From: Desulfotruncus arcticus DSM 17038
Lineage (GTDB): Bacteria > Bacillota > Desulfotomaculia > Desulfotomaculales > Desulfallaceae
Assembly: GCF_900113335.1 (NCBI RefSeq)
Contig: NZ_FOOX01000017.1
Span: forward strand, 1 to 64,000
Direction: 5' to 3'
Length of the DNA: 64,000 nt
Positions 33,792-43,012 of this stretch are shown here, piece after piece (positions within the stretch are counted from its first letter, which is position 1; every line of letters begins with the position of its first letter). The notes below the pieces were generated by a model. It did not search any database. It was not told the DNA's origin and worked only from the letters and a program-made list of their open reading frames with translations. Made by a program: the position numbers and the translations under genes.

Positions 33792-34998
33792 CCTTTGCTT
33801 GGCTATATGCCTGGCCTTACCCCTGGGGGGATGCTGGAGCCGCAAAGAGCTTGGTCAGCTGGCCATAGTACTGGCGGCCGGCATTGACCGCGCACCCAAC
33901 GGCAGCATCCTGCTAACCCTACAAATTGCCAGACCCAAGGCTTTCAGCAGCGGATCGCAGAATTCATCCGGCGGTCCAAGCAATAACACCTGGATCGTTT
34001 CACGTTCCGGTGAGACAGTTATGGATGCCCAGAGAAACCTGGAAACAAAGGTTTCCCGCAGGCTTTACTGGGGCCACGACGTAATCCTGATTTTGGGGGA
34101 ACAACTGGCCAGGGAAGGTTTGAGTCAGGCTATAGACTTTTTCAACCGTTCTCCGGCGGTCAGGGAGACCACCTGGGTTTTTATTACCGCAGGGAAGGCG
34201 TCGGACATTATCAATAGTCACTCGCAGTTGGAAAACACCTCTGCCCAAAGCGCAGGGGATATGGCCCGGGCAGGTATTGGAATTCCAATAATGATAAAAG
34301 ATTTAACTATGGCACTGGCCAGTTACGGCACTAACCCGGTCATTCCCCGGCTAGAGCTGACTCCTTCCGGAAATCCACAGGGGTCGGGCATGCTGGAAAA
34401 TATCCCGGGAGCCGATGGGGAAAACCCGAAAGTCACCAAAGTCCACGCGGAAGTCACCGTCATCGGAACAGGTGTGTTTAAAAACGATAAGCTGGTAGGA
34501 TGGCTTGACTTGATGGAAACCAGGGGCCTCCTGTGGCTGAGAAATGAAATAAAACAGGGTGAAATAACGGTTAATTCTATAACTGAGCCCCATAAGCATA
34601 TTTCTGTACGCATTAATCAAGGCAAAACTGAAGTTGAGCCATTTTATGATGGGAAAAATGTTTGGTTCGATGTCAAATTCACCATGGAAGGAGAATTACT
34701 GGAGCAGCAATCCAATGAAAAACTAACCGATGCCAAATACTACCAGGCTATTGAAAAAGAAGTAGCCGACCAAATAGACTTAAGGGCCAGAGAAACGTTG
34801 GATAAGGCCCAGCACGTGTATGGCGTTGATATCTTTTCCTTCGGACAAGCCTTTCACAGAAAATATAAAAAAGACTGGGCAGTCATAAAAAGCCAGTGGA
34901 ATGAGATCTTTGCCACAGCCGAAGTTAATATTCAAGCCAAAGCCACCATAAGACGTACAGGTCTCAACACCAACAAGCTCATTAGAAAAGCACACTAA
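33772..34998 (+). CDS. Spore germination receptor subunit C (GerC lipoprotein)
   Basis: A 408-residue lipoprotein. The signal peptide ends in LGGCW, so the Cys is lipidated and the protein sits on the outer face of the inner spore membrane. Family landmarks include CWSRKELGQLAIVLAAGIDR, LGGCW itself, LYWGHDVILILGE and the C-terminal region DIFSFGQAFHRKY. The GTG start at 33772 is inside gerB, which couples the two. It completes the A-B-C receptor set. Confidence 0.93.
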   Translation: MIKKIISLCLAICLALPLGGCWSRKELGQLAIVLAAGIDRAPNGSILLTLQIARPKAFSSGSQNSSGGPSNNTWIVSRSGETVMDAQRNLETKVSRRLYWGHDVILILGEQLAREGLSQAIDFFNRSPAVRETTWVFITAGKASDIINSHSQLENTSAQSAGDMARAGIGIPIMIKDLTMALASYGTNPVIPRLELTPSGNPQGSGMLENIPGADGENPKVTKVHAEVTVIGTGVFKNDKLVGWLDLMETRGLLWLRNEIKQGEITVNSITEPHKHISVRINQGKTEVEPFYDGKNVWFDVKFTMEGELLEQQSNEKLTDAKYYQAIEKEVADQIDLRARETLDKAQHVYGVDIFSFGQAFHRKYKKDWAVIKSQWNEIFATAEVNIQAKATIRRTGLNTNKLIRKAH

Positions 34999-35025
34999 AA
35001 ACAGTAGCTGCCGGAGTGAGTAGCC

Positions 35026-35247
35026 ATGGTTATTTTAGGTATCTTATTTGTATTTTCAATCATTATCTGGATAGAAGTTCCTGCCCTGGTGCATAAAAAA
35101 ATGTGGCGGGAACTCATCGTTTTCTCTATTTTGATTCTAATTGGCATGATGCTCAGCATACCTCAAGCGCTCGGTATGCATGTACCAAGCCCTAACGATT
35201 TGGTTGCAGCTATTTTTAAACCTTTTGCTGAGTGGATGAAGCAATAG
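35026..35247 (+). CDS. Small two-segment membrane protein at the end of the ger operon
   Basis: A 73-residue protein with two hydrophobic helices (about 3-22 and 33-50), joined by a short basic loop, and an amphipathic C-terminus. GGAG and GTGAG precede the ATG, which lies 27 bases after gerC, so it belongs to the operon. Small proteins of this kind (GerD-like or GerXD accessory) follow ger operons in several spore formers. I do not recognise the family by motif, so a role in germination is inferred from position. Confidence 0.75.
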   Translation: MVILGILFVFSIIIWIEVPALVHKKMWRELIVFSILILIGMMLSIPQALGMHVPSPNDLVAAIFKPFAEWMKQ

Positions 35248-35363
35248 GCGGCAATCTGCCTGATAATGCAGTTATTTTTTGATGACTATTTTTTTTAAAT
35301 ATCCACTAAATATTGTGATATTATGTTATATAGACTATCAGTCAATTAAAGGAGGTACAAAAA

Positions 35364-35990
35364 ATGAAAATACTCGCGATCAACGGAAGCCATCGTAAAG
35401 GGAAAAATACAGCGGATCTGCTTAACCTGGTGCTGGAAGAAGCGGCAGCGCTTGGCGCTTCTACTGAGTTGCTGGAATTATCTGATTATAATATTAAATT
35501 ATGCCGTTCCTGTAACAAATGTCTGGGCAGACCCCAGTGTTCAATCACCGATGATGATATGGGCAGTATAGGTGAGAAGCTGTTGGAAGCAGACGGTATC
35601 GTTTTAGGTTCCCCGGTATACTGGTCCAATGTCAGCACGCTAATGAAGAATCTTATGGACCGTTCCCGTTACTTGCACATGGTTCAAAACCTGCTGGCCG
35701 GGAAGGTCGGCGGTGCGGTTACCAACGCCGGGCTGCGCAATGGCGGTCAGGAAGCGACTTTGCGCATTATGGAATTTTTCTTGACCGCACAGGGACTTTA
35801 TTTGGTTGATTCCCGCAACCAGGAAGACCCGATTATGACCTCCGGAGTGGCCGGATCTTTACTGGCCGATATCAAAGACGGGAAAATAATCTGGCGCAAA
35901 AGCGCAATGGAAGATGAGGCCGCTGTTTTGGCAGCACGCCAGTTAGGACGGAACATGGTTGCGGCGATAAAAAAACTGAAAAACAACTAA
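35364..35990 (+). CDS. Iron-sulfur flavoprotein-like NAD(P)H-dependent FMN reductase
   Basis: A 208-residue flavodoxin-fold protein starting MKILAINGSHRKGKNTADLL, where NGSHRKGKNT binds the FMN phosphate. A compact cysteine cluster C-x2-C-x2-C-x5-C (in CRSCNKCLGRPQC) matches the [4Fe-4S] site of archaeal and clostridial Isf proteins. SPVYWSNVSTLMKN is the typical second flavin loop. Isf proteins move electrons between ferredoxin and acceptors such as O2 or peroxide; the partner here is unknown. AAAGGAGG lies 9 bases before the ATG and a terminator follows, so it is a single-gene unit. Confidence 0.85.
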   Translation: MKILAINGSHRKGKNTADLLNLVLEEAAALGASTELLELSDYNIKLCRSCNKCLGRPQCSITDDDMGSIGEKLLEADGIVLGSPVYWSNVSTLMKNLMDRSRYLHMVQNLLAGKVGGAVTNAGLRNGGQEATLRIMEFFLTAQGLYLVDSRNQEDPIMTSGVAGSLLADIKDGKIIWRKSAMEDEAAVLAARQLGRNMVAAIKKLKNN

Positions 35991-35999
35991 TAGCGCTTG

Positions 36000-36034
36000 A
36001 AGGGACAGGCTTTAACCAACAGCCTGTCCCTTTT
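36000..36034 (+). terminator. Terminator of the flavoprotein gene
   Basis: Arms AAGGGACAGGCT and AGCCTGTCCCTT with a 9-base loop, ending in TTTTAT. Confidence 0.9.
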
Positions 36035-36050
36035 ATATGATTAAATAATG

Positions 36051-36737
36051 TTACTGGTGTTCAAATTTATAACCGGTACCCCACACCGTTTTAATGTAAA
36101 CTGGTTTTGATGGTATATCTTCTATTTTTTCCCGCAGCCTGCGAATATGAACATTTACCGTATTTTCGTCTCCTTCGTATGTACTTTCCCAAATTACCTC
36201 CAGCAAGTGAGCTTTAGTAAATACCTGATTCGGATGGGAAGCCATCAACCATAATAATTCAAATTCTTTGGGCGTAAGGGTTATCGTTCTTTCCCCGTTT
36301 TGCACAATCCGCTTATTGTAATCAATAACTATTTGACTGTATTGCAAAACTTTTTTATCTTTTACATCAGACACAGCGCTTCTTCTTAACACAGCTTTTA
36401 CGCGTAATGACAGTTCCATTGGACTAAAAGGTTTGACCTGGTAATCATCAACCCCCATGCGAAAACCAACCACCCTGTCAATTTCGTCGCCACGGGCGGA
36501 CAGTATTATTACCGGTACATCCAAAAATTCTTTAAGCTTGCGCAGTGTTTCAAAACCATCCATGCCCGGCATCATTACATCTAATAAAACCAGATCCGGC
36601 TTGTTTTCCCTGGCTGTCTCCAGAGCTTCGAAGCCGTTTGAGGCACAGGATACAAGAAATCCTTCCCGGGTTAAGGTATGATTTAATATCTTTAGCACCT
36701 TGGGGTCATCATCTACCGCCAAGATTTTATGTGGCAT
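36051..36737 (-). CDS. OmpR/PhoB-family response regulator (orphan)
   Basis: Of 228 residues, the receiver domain (1-118) has phospho-acceptor Asp53 (LVLLDVMMPGMDG), acidic DD at 10-11 and the VKPF lysine. The C-terminal winged-helix domain has LTPKEFELLWLMA, the recognition helix region ENTVNVHIRRLREKI and the WGTGYKF wing. No histidine kinase gene is adjacent. It lies downstream of the NHLM transporter genes on the same strand but after a 206-base gap holding an inverted repeat, so it is probably separately transcribed. Its partner could be the hybrid kinase at the right edge or a gene outside the window. Confidence 0.9.
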   Translation of the reverse strand: MPHKILAVDDDPKVLKILNHTLTREGFLVSCASNGFEALETARENKPDLVLLDVMMPGMDGFETLRKLKEFLDVPVIILSARGDEIDRVVGFRMGVDDYQVKPFSPMELSLRVKAVLRRSAVSDVKDKKVLQYSQIVIDYNKRIVQNGERTITLTPKEFELLWLMASHPNQVFTKAHLLEVIWESTYEGDENTVNVHIRRLREKIEDIPSKPVYIKTVWGTGYKFEHQ

Positions 36738-36767
36738 TATATTTCGCCTCCGTAATTAAGGGTTACA

Positions 36768-36806
36768 ATTTCCCACCAAGGGTTAACCCAAGTTCCTTGG
36801 TGAAAT
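36768..36806. promoter_or_regulatory. Imperfect dyad upstream of the orphan response regulator
   Basis: ATTTCCCACCAAGG and CCTTGGTGAAAT pair except for two extra C in the left arm, around a centre containing GGGTTAACCC, itself a palindrome. It is 31 bases before the regulator's ATG and has no T-run, so an operator is more likely than a terminator. Confidence 0.4.
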
Positions 36807-36943
36807 GTGGAGGATTAAAATTATAATAATTTATGCTCCTTCTTTATATTTCGCAACAAATAAAAAATAACCCTTTTTTTATCGATCATACCCAGAGAAA
36901 TTCTCTCGTTGCTTGTATCCGGCCTCCGGTGTGGGTCATTCTA

Positions 36944-39832
36944 CTAAAGCAGCTGCCGCTTTGCCAACCCGGCAAAAACACCTTCTTGATTAATCAGTTC
37001 AGTATAAGTACCGCTCTGTACGATTCTTCCCTGGTCCATAACATAGATGCGGTCTGCGTTAATGATGGTGCTGAGCCGGTGGGCGATAACAACACGCGTT
37101 GCATTCAGACCCTCCAGGCTCCGGCTGACCACGGCCTGGGTCCGGTTGTCCAAGGCGCTGGTAGCCTCGTCAAAAAAGATAATGCGCGGACGATTGACAA
37201 TGGCCCGGGCAATTAAAAGTCTCTGCCGCTGCCCCCCCGAGAGGGTGGAAGCTCCCTCTGCTATTACCGTGTGCATGCCCATGGGCATCTGCTGGATATC
37301 CTCAGCCAGGCCGGCCATGGCTGCGGCCTCCCAGGCGTCATCCATGGTCAGGGGCAGAGACCCGACGATATTGCTGAAAATACTCCCGGGCAGCAGCCGG
37401 CTGTTTTGCAGCACAACGCCCAGCTGGCGGCGGACAGACTGCACGTCCAAAACGGCCAAATCCTCCCCGTTATAATATACGGCGCCTGATTCCGAGGTTT
37501 CAAAGCCCAGCAGCAATCGTAAAAGGGTAGACTTGCCGCTTCCCGAAGAGCCGACCACGGCCACAAATTCCCCGGGGCGAATATGCATTGAAACATCCTG
37601 CAAAATCACCGGGCCGCCGGCATGGTAGCGGAAAAAGAGCCGGCTGATCTCGATCTCTCCCGTAAGGCTGCCGGGGTCCGCCCTGACTTCATTCACCTCC
37701 GGAGGAGTCTCGAGAATCGGCTTAATCCTTTCGTAAAGAGGAATAATCTTTAAAGATGAGATAATTGTCGAAGTTACACCTGCCATGGCGCCTAAAAATC
37801 CGGAAAACGCCGTAATGAAGGCCAAAAACCGGCCGGTCGACATCATGCTTTCGCTGGCCAGCCCCATGATGGAGAAAATAACGATTGAAGCCATAAGCGG
37901 GTAAGTCGCGTTAAATACCTCAAAATAATTGGCTGTTGTACTGGCTTGATAGGAAAACTTTCTCTGTTCGCTGAAAGATTTGGACCACAGGTAAAAGGCC
38001 CGGTTTTCAGCTCCGGCGATCCGGAACTTGGCGATGCCGCCCAGTACCTGCAATATCAACCCGGATATTTTCCCTTCAAGCTCAAGCTGTTTCCGGGCAT
38101 AACGGACCCCCCAATAGCCCACGGCCAGAAAAAGAGCCAGATACAGAATCACCAGTCCCGCGGCTACCCCGGCCAGCCCGGCATTATAGAAGAACAATAA
38201 ACCCAGGTTAAAAAATGAAAAAAAGCCGGAAAAAATTATCACCAAACTTGAGCCGGAAAGGGTAAGAATGATAGCGCTGATGCTGTTGGCCCTGGAAGCC
38301 AGGTCACCGGCCGAATAACGTTGGAAAAAAGGCACCGGCATATTCAACAGGCGGTCCCAGATAGCGCTCTGCAGACCGGCGTCCAATTTACCTGCCAGCC
38401 GCAGCATGGCGATGGATTGAGATGCCTGGAAGCCGGCGCCCGCTACGGCTCCGGCCAGCAGAAAGGCTGATATTTGCAGGAGCTGGCCCCTATCCGCCGA
38501 CGGAATGACGCTATCGAACAAAATCCCCGTAGTTACAGGGATCAGCATTCCCAATATCCCACCGGCCACCCCCAGGAGCATGATCATGGCTATATCTTTT
38601 TTAGACCGGCCTGACAGCCCCAGGGACAGCAAATCTTTTACCGAAACAGTACGATCCGGGAGAGGCCGGTAAAAAACGTAGGCAAAAGGCTTCAGGGACC
38701 TGATCAGCGCATCGGTCAGGGACAATTTTGTTTGATGCAAAGGATCATAAACCTCATAGGAGCATTCCCGGACAGGAATCACGGCCACCGGTCGCCCGTC
38801 TTCCTCCATGTAGGCCAGAAAAGGGCCGTTGTCATGTCGCCACCAGTCACCTTTTAGGATCACCCGGCGGACACGCATGTGCGACGCCCTGGCGATATCC
38901 TCCAGGGGATCTCCTGATCTGCCGTCCCGGCGAGGGGGTGCGGCAACAGCAATGCCCATACTTTCACCCACCCGCCGGCAAGCCCAAAGCAAAGGGGCTT
39001 CGCCGGCATCGTCCGGTAATTCTTCCCGCCCGGTTTGCACCACTGAAGTCAGTTGATGCATGGCTTTTTGCACAAATTCCCGGTCTTTTGTTTCTTTATT
39101 GACCAGCCGCCGGCGCTCTTCGGCCTCGGTCCTGTCGCGCCGCCAGCGGATCAGTTCCAGGGCCAGGCGATGAAAATGACGCAATGCTGCCCACTGGGCA
39201 TCCTCTTTCAAAAAGCCGGCGGTATCCGCCACGTACAGCTTGCTGTTCGCCTGCGCCGAAACCCAGACATTGGCCGCAACCGGAAAAAACACTTCTCCTT
39301 CCAGCGCCGGCAAATCAGGGTTGGCCAGGAAATGCAAAACACCGGCCCGGGACTTGATCCAGAGCACCTTTTCTTCCGGCTTGAGCAAGCAATCTTCCCA
39401 AACCGTAACCGTCTGGCCCGCCCGCAGTATCTCGTACTTCTTCGGCGGTATTTCCCTGCATATTCCTGCGGAAAAACCGGCAACCCAGCTTTCCAGCAAA
39501 GCGCCCACCAGCTCCCCGCAGCTTTCCGCAATCTCCTGGAACCGCGACTTTTCCATTCTCATGACAATAGTATCCGGATTGCACGCGGCCAGCAGCCCAA
39601 GTTCCGGGCCGTTACCCGGCTTGGCACCAAACAAAGCCTGCCCGGCTTCAATATCAAACAGGTGCAATCTTTGGCCGGCTGCTTCGCCGCCAGCCACCGG
39701 AACAGAGAAGATATTCACCCTGCCCTTACAGACCAGCCAGATATGCTCCGGATTGTCCAGCAAGAAAGAAGGGGCGTTTTCAAAATTCAACACTGTCCCC
39801 TCACGCATGAATAATTCTTTGATTACTGACAT
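36944..39832 (-). CDS. NHLM-type peptide-export ABC transporter 2 (membrane + ATPase, degenerate N-terminal sensor domain)
   Basis: A 962-residue protein of the second NHLM bacteriocin ABC class. The N-terminal ~150 residues look like a degraded cyclic-nucleotide-binding roll (LLDNPEHIWLVCKGRVNIF), without a recognisable phosphate-binding cassette. A middle region of 250 residues is unassigned but typical of the class (SYEVYDPLHQTKLSLTDALI). Six membrane segments span about 415-690. The ATPase has Walker A GSSGSGKS, signature LSGGQRQRLLIARA and Walker B IIFFDEATSALD. There is no peptidase domain; that is on transporter 1. The two probably act together in peptide export. The start 39832 has AAGGAAAGGGG before it and follows transporter 1 by 21 bases. 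Confidence 0.88.
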   Translation of the reverse strand: MSVIKELFMREGTVLNFENAPSFLLDNPEHIWLVCKGRVNIFSVPVAGGEAAGQRLHLFDIEAGQALFGAKPGNGPELGLLAACNPDTIVMRMEKSRFQEIAESCGELVGALLESWVAGFSAGICREIPPKKYEILRAGQTVTVWEDCLLKPEEKVLWIKSRAGVLHFLANPDLPALEGEVFFPVAANVWVSAQANSKLYVADTAGFLKEDAQWAALRHFHRLALELIRWRRDRTEAEERRRLVNKETKDREFVQKAMHQLTSVVQTGREELPDDAGEAPLLWACRRVGESMGIAVAAPPRRDGRSGDPLEDIARASHMRVRRVILKGDWWRHDNGPFLAYMEEDGRPVAVIPVRECSYEVYDPLHQTKLSLTDALIRSLKPFAYVFYRPLPDRTVSVKDLLSLGLSGRSKKDIAMIMLLGVAGGILGMLIPVTTGILFDSVIPSADRGQLLQISAFLLAGAVAGAGFQASQSIAMLRLAGKLDAGLQSAIWDRLLNMPVPFFQRYSAGDLASRANSISAIILTLSGSSLVIIFSGFFSFFNLGLLFFYNAGLAGVAAGLVILYLALFLAVGYWGVRYARKQLELEGKISGLILQVLGGIAKFRIAGAENRAFYLWSKSFSEQRKFSYQASTTANYFEVFNATYPLMASIVIFSIMGLASESMMSTGRFLAFITAFSGFLGAMAGVTSTIISSLKIIPLYERIKPILETPPEVNEVRADPGSLTGEIEISRLFFRYHAGGPVILQDVSMHIRPGEFVAVVGSSGSGKSTLLRLLLGFETSESGAVYYNGEDLAVLDVQSVRRQLGVVLQNSRLLPGSIFSNIVGSLPLTMDDAWEAAAMAGLAEDIQQMPMGMHTVIAEGASTLSGGQRQRLLIARAIVNRPRIIFFDEATSALDNRTQAVVSRSLEGLNATRVVIAHRLSTIINADRIYVMDQGRIVQSGTYTELINQEGVFAGLAKRQLL

Positions 39833-39853
39833 CGGTGTGTCCCCTTTCCTTAT

Positions 39854-42049
39854 TTACCCGATTAAATCGGCATAGGGGCCTTTAACGTTCTTCAGCTGCT
39901 CATGCGTTCCCCGCTGCACTACCTTGCCCTTTTCCAGTACGATAATCTCGTCGCAATCCCGGATGGTGCTCAGGCGGTGGGCCACAATCATCAATGTGCC
40001 TCCCCGGCGCCGTATATTGTCGTTGATTATTTTTTCAGTTACCGGGTCCAGGGCGCTGGTGGCTTCGTCCAAAATCAGTATGGAGGGTTTGCCCGCCAGG
40101 GCACGGGCTATCTCCATCCGCTGCTGCTGTCCTCCGCTGAAATTGCGGCCGCCTTCTTCCACCAAGTGGTCGTAACCGCCGTCTCTGGCCGCGATATCCT
40201 GGTGGATGCAGGCATCCCTGGCCGCCTGGATAACATCGGCCTCGGCAATGGTGGAGTCCCAGAGGGTGAGGTTGTCACGCACCGTTCCTTCAAAGAGTAT
40301 AATATCCTGATCCACCACGGACAGGGAATTGGTGATCAACAGCCTGGGAATAGCACTGCGGGATTTACCGTCAAAAATGATTTCCCCCGACCAGGGCCGG
40401 TACAACCCCGCTACCAGTTTGGCTATGGTCGACTTGCCGCTGCCCGACCCGCCCACCAGGGCAACCCTTGAACCCGGCTTCATCTTAAGGTTAAAATTCT
40501 CAATTAGCGGGGGCTCCAGCCGGCTATACCCAAATGTAACATTTTTCAACTCCACGTAACCGTTCAACTTCACGGGCCCGGCAGGCAAACCTCCCGGCGA
40601 ATCCAGGTCGGCCAGACGGCTATCCACCGGATAACGAAGCACATCTTCCACCCTGTTAATATTTCCTTTCATTTCCTGCAGGGTGCTCCCCATGTTTACC
40701 AGGCTGCGTACAGGTTCCAGAAAACTGCTCATCAGGCTTTGAAAGGCCACCAGCATGCCGATGGTAAGCTGGCCGTTGATCACGTGGAGCCCGCCGATGG
40801 AAAGTATAACCATTAGATTCAGGTTATCCAAAAAAAAGGGGACCACCGCCAGATACCCGTTGGAAACCCCCATTTCCTGTTCGCTGTTTACCAGTTTGGC
40901 CTTGTAACCCGCCCACTTGGCAAAAAAATCCGACTCATTGCCGCCGGCTTTTAACGTTTCAATCATCTGCAGCCCGGCCATTGAGGTTCCGTACAGCTTG
41001 CCGCGGTCTTGCAGCAGCTTTTGATTCTGGTCGTTTCTTTTACGGGCCACAAACTGTAGATAGAAAATGTTTAAAGAAGCTATAAACAAACCAACCAGCG
41101 CCAGCAGTACATCATAACGCAGCATTAATGCAAAATAAAAGATGATCACCATACAATCCAGCACCGTTGGGGCCAGCCTGCCCGCTAAAAACTGCGCCAC
41201 CTGGTCGTTTATCTGCACACGGGCGCCAATTTCGCCACTGTAACGCTGGGCGAAAAACTGCACGGGCAGGCGGAGCACATGCCAGAAAAATTGGCCGGAT
41301 GTGCTTAAAGCCAGTTTGGTTTCCATTTGCAGCAGGTAATAGTTTTGCAGCCAGGTCAGACCGAGCCGCAGTACGGCTGTCAGCCCCATCCCGATTAATA
41401 GGGGCGGCACCCAGCTTTTCATGTTCTGCAGCAGGATATTGTCCACGAAAATCCGGGTAAAAACCGGGATAACCAGGCCGGGCAGCACCATCAAGAACCC
41501 GGCCAGCACGAGGTAAATCAAGTAAAGCTGAAAACCCCTGAGCCGGCTTTTCAGGGCCGGGATGATATTGCTTTTTTCCCCACCCTTTTGGAAATCGGGT
41601 CCGGGCTCAAAGGTCAGCACAACACCGGTAAAAGACTGGTCAAACTCCTCCCCGGTCACTCTTCGCGGCCCGGAAGCCGGATCATTTAAGTAAACAAATC
41701 CTTTTTTAAAACCTTCCAGAACCAAAAAGTGATTAAAATTCCAGAAAATAATCATTGGTCCCTGAAACTTTTTTACTCTTTCCGGCTCCAATCGATATCC
41801 TACGGCGCTCAGCCCGTACCTGCGGGCTGCTTTTAACAGATTGCTGGCCTTGCTGCCATCTCTGGAAACCCCGCATTCCAGCCGCAATTCTTCTAGAGGA
41901 ACAAACCTGCCGTAATACCCCAGAACCATGGCCAGGGAAGCGGCGCCGCATTCCACCGCCTCCATCTGCAAAACCGTGGGCACCTTGACCCGTTTAATTT
42001 TTTGTATTTGGCCGTTTTTTTGTATCCAGTTGCCCGGCAAATTAAACAT
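39854..42049 (-). CDS. NHLM-type peptidase-containing ABC transporter 1 (C39 leader peptidase)
   Basis: A 731-residue protein. The N-terminal C39 peptidase (about 22-150) has Cys34 in MEAVECGAASLAMV, His107 in FNHFLVL and Asp123 in NDPASG; all three catalytic residues are in place. It should cut precursors after a Gly-Gly, and both precursors here have GG at residues 83-84. Six membrane segments follow (about 170-450), then an ATPase with GGSGSGKS, FSGGQQQRMEIARA and ILILDEATSALD. It fits the first NHLM ABC class. It exports and matures the peptide products, together with the HlyD-type adaptor encoded immediately upstream. Confidence 0.92.
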   Translation of the reverse strand: MFNLPGNWIQKNGQIQKIKRVKVPTVLQMEAVECGAASLAMVLGYYGRFVPLEELRLECGVSRDGSKASNLLKAARRYGLSAVGYRLEPERVKKFQGPMIIFWNFNHFLVLEGFKKGFVYLNDPASGPRRVTGEEFDQSFTGVVLTFEPGPDFQKGGEKSNIIPALKSRLRGFQLYLIYLVLAGFLMVLPGLVIPVFTRIFVDNILLQNMKSWVPPLLIGMGLTAVLRLGLTWLQNYYLLQMETKLALSTSGQFFWHVLRLPVQFFAQRYSGEIGARVQINDQVAQFLAGRLAPTVLDCMVIIFYFALMLRYDVLLALVGLFIASLNIFYLQFVARKRNDQNQKLLQDRGKLYGTSMAGLQMIETLKAGGNESDFFAKWAGYKAKLVNSEQEMGVSNGYLAVVPFFLDNLNLMVILSIGGLHVINGQLTIGMLVAFQSLMSSFLEPVRSLVNMGSTLQEMKGNINRVEDVLRYPVDSRLADLDSPGGLPAGPVKLNGYVELKNVTFGYSRLEPPLIENFNLKMKPGSRVALVGGSGSGKSTIAKLVAGLYRPWSGEIIFDGKSRSAIPRLLITNSLSVVDQDIILFEGTVRDNLTLWDSTIAEADVIQAARDACIHQDIAARDGGYDHLVEEGGRNFSGGQQQRMEIARALAGKPSILILDEATSALDPVTEKIINDNIRRRGGTLMIVAHRLSTIRDCDEIIVLEKGKVVQRGTHEQLKNVKGPYADLIG

Positions 42050-42090
42050 ATGCTCAATTCACTCCCTGAATATGCCTGTCACCGGTCAGG

Positions 42091-42987
42091 TTAATTTGCC
42101 GCACCTATGGGAATGACCAATTCAACCGGTCTGACCTTTTTTAAGATAATCTCCCCCTGGCAAAGGGTGCCGCTGTCAATCTTTACCGACGGGCCTCCCC
42201 GGGAAGACCACTTATACCCACTGACCGTGCCGGTGTCGGGGATCAAATCCACACGCACCTCCACCGGTGTTCCCCGGCCTGAAAACTTTTCCGCCAGTTC
42301 CCTGCTGCCCAGCAATTTTACCATTCCTTCAGCAGCAACCGGAAATTCCGAAACCGATGTCACCCTGCCCAGCATATAGCCGTACTCTTCCCTTCTGGCC
42401 ACGGAGGGGGAAACCTGTACATCCATGCCGGGGAATAATCTTTTTCCTTCTTCCAGGGGAATATAAAGGACTGCCTCCAGTTCTTTCACATCCCGACCCT
42501 TTATCTCAACGCTCATTAACGGGGCGCCGGATTGGACCCACTCCCCTTTTTGCGTTTTAACTTCCAGCACACGGCCCGCATAGGGGCTGACCACCCTGGA
42601 ATTAGACTCAATTTCTTCCCGCAGCCGGTCCGTATTATCTTCAGACATTGCCGCGCCGGCATTTTTCATCCATTCCGGGTTGAACATCCTGGCCACTACC
42701 TCTCCTTTACCGATCATGTCGCCGGCGGACACCTTGATGTCGGTGACCTGCCCCTCGACACCGCAGGCGATGTCGGCAACCCCGCCCTGGCCGACCAGAA
42801 TGCCCTGCCCCTGGACTTTAATGGGTATACTGCCGAATACCCCCCAGAACAAAGCTGTCGTAATTAAAAATCCCAGTCCCAGCAAAGCAATCCAGCCCCT
42901 GGGCGTAACAAATGTGGTAAACAAATCCAATTGTTCAGGAGAGGATAATCTTTCCAGTGCTGCTTGGCGAAATAACTTGGGTATCAT
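42091..42987 (-). CDS. NHLM-type secretion adaptor (HlyD family)
   Basis: A 298-residue single-pass membrane protein (segment about 35-55, LLGLGFLITTALFWGVFG). A lipoyl/barrel-sandwich region follows (VEGQVTDIKVSAGDMIGKGEVV, cut here to VEGQVTDIKVSAGDMIG), then a short coiled region and the returning half (VVSPYAGRVLEVKTQKGEWV, cut to VVSPYAGRVLEV). The coiled hairpin is much shorter than in E. coli HlyD, as usual for Gram-positive NHLM adaptors. It probably links the ABC exporters to the cell-wall side. AGGGG lies 9 bases before the ATG. It follows the cNMP/SBP fusion gene by 25 bases. Confidence 0.86.
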   Translation of the reverse strand: MIPKLFRQAALERLSSPEQLDLFTTFVTPRGWIALLGLGFLITTALFWGVFGSIPIKVQGQGILVGQGGVADIACGVEGQVTDIKVSAGDMIGKGEVVARMFNPEWMKNAGAAMSEDNTDRLREEIESNSRVVSPYAGRVLEVKTQKGEWVQSGAPLMSVEIKGRDVKELEAVLYIPLEEGKRLFPGMDVQVSPSVARREEYGYMLGRVTSVSEFPVAAEGMVKLLGSRELAEKFSGRGTPVEVRVDLIPDTGTVSGYKWSSRGGPSVKIDSGTLCQGEIILKKVRPVELVIPIGAAN

Positions 42988-43012
42988 TTAATTCAGCCCC
43001 TAAAACTAAAAG

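Noticed and set aside
39053..39814. Long open frame (253 codons) antisense to transporter 2
   Set aside because: It mirrors codon bias of the GC-rich transporter gene on the other strand and encodes no recognisable domain; treated as a shadow frame, as are the other antisense frames in the window.
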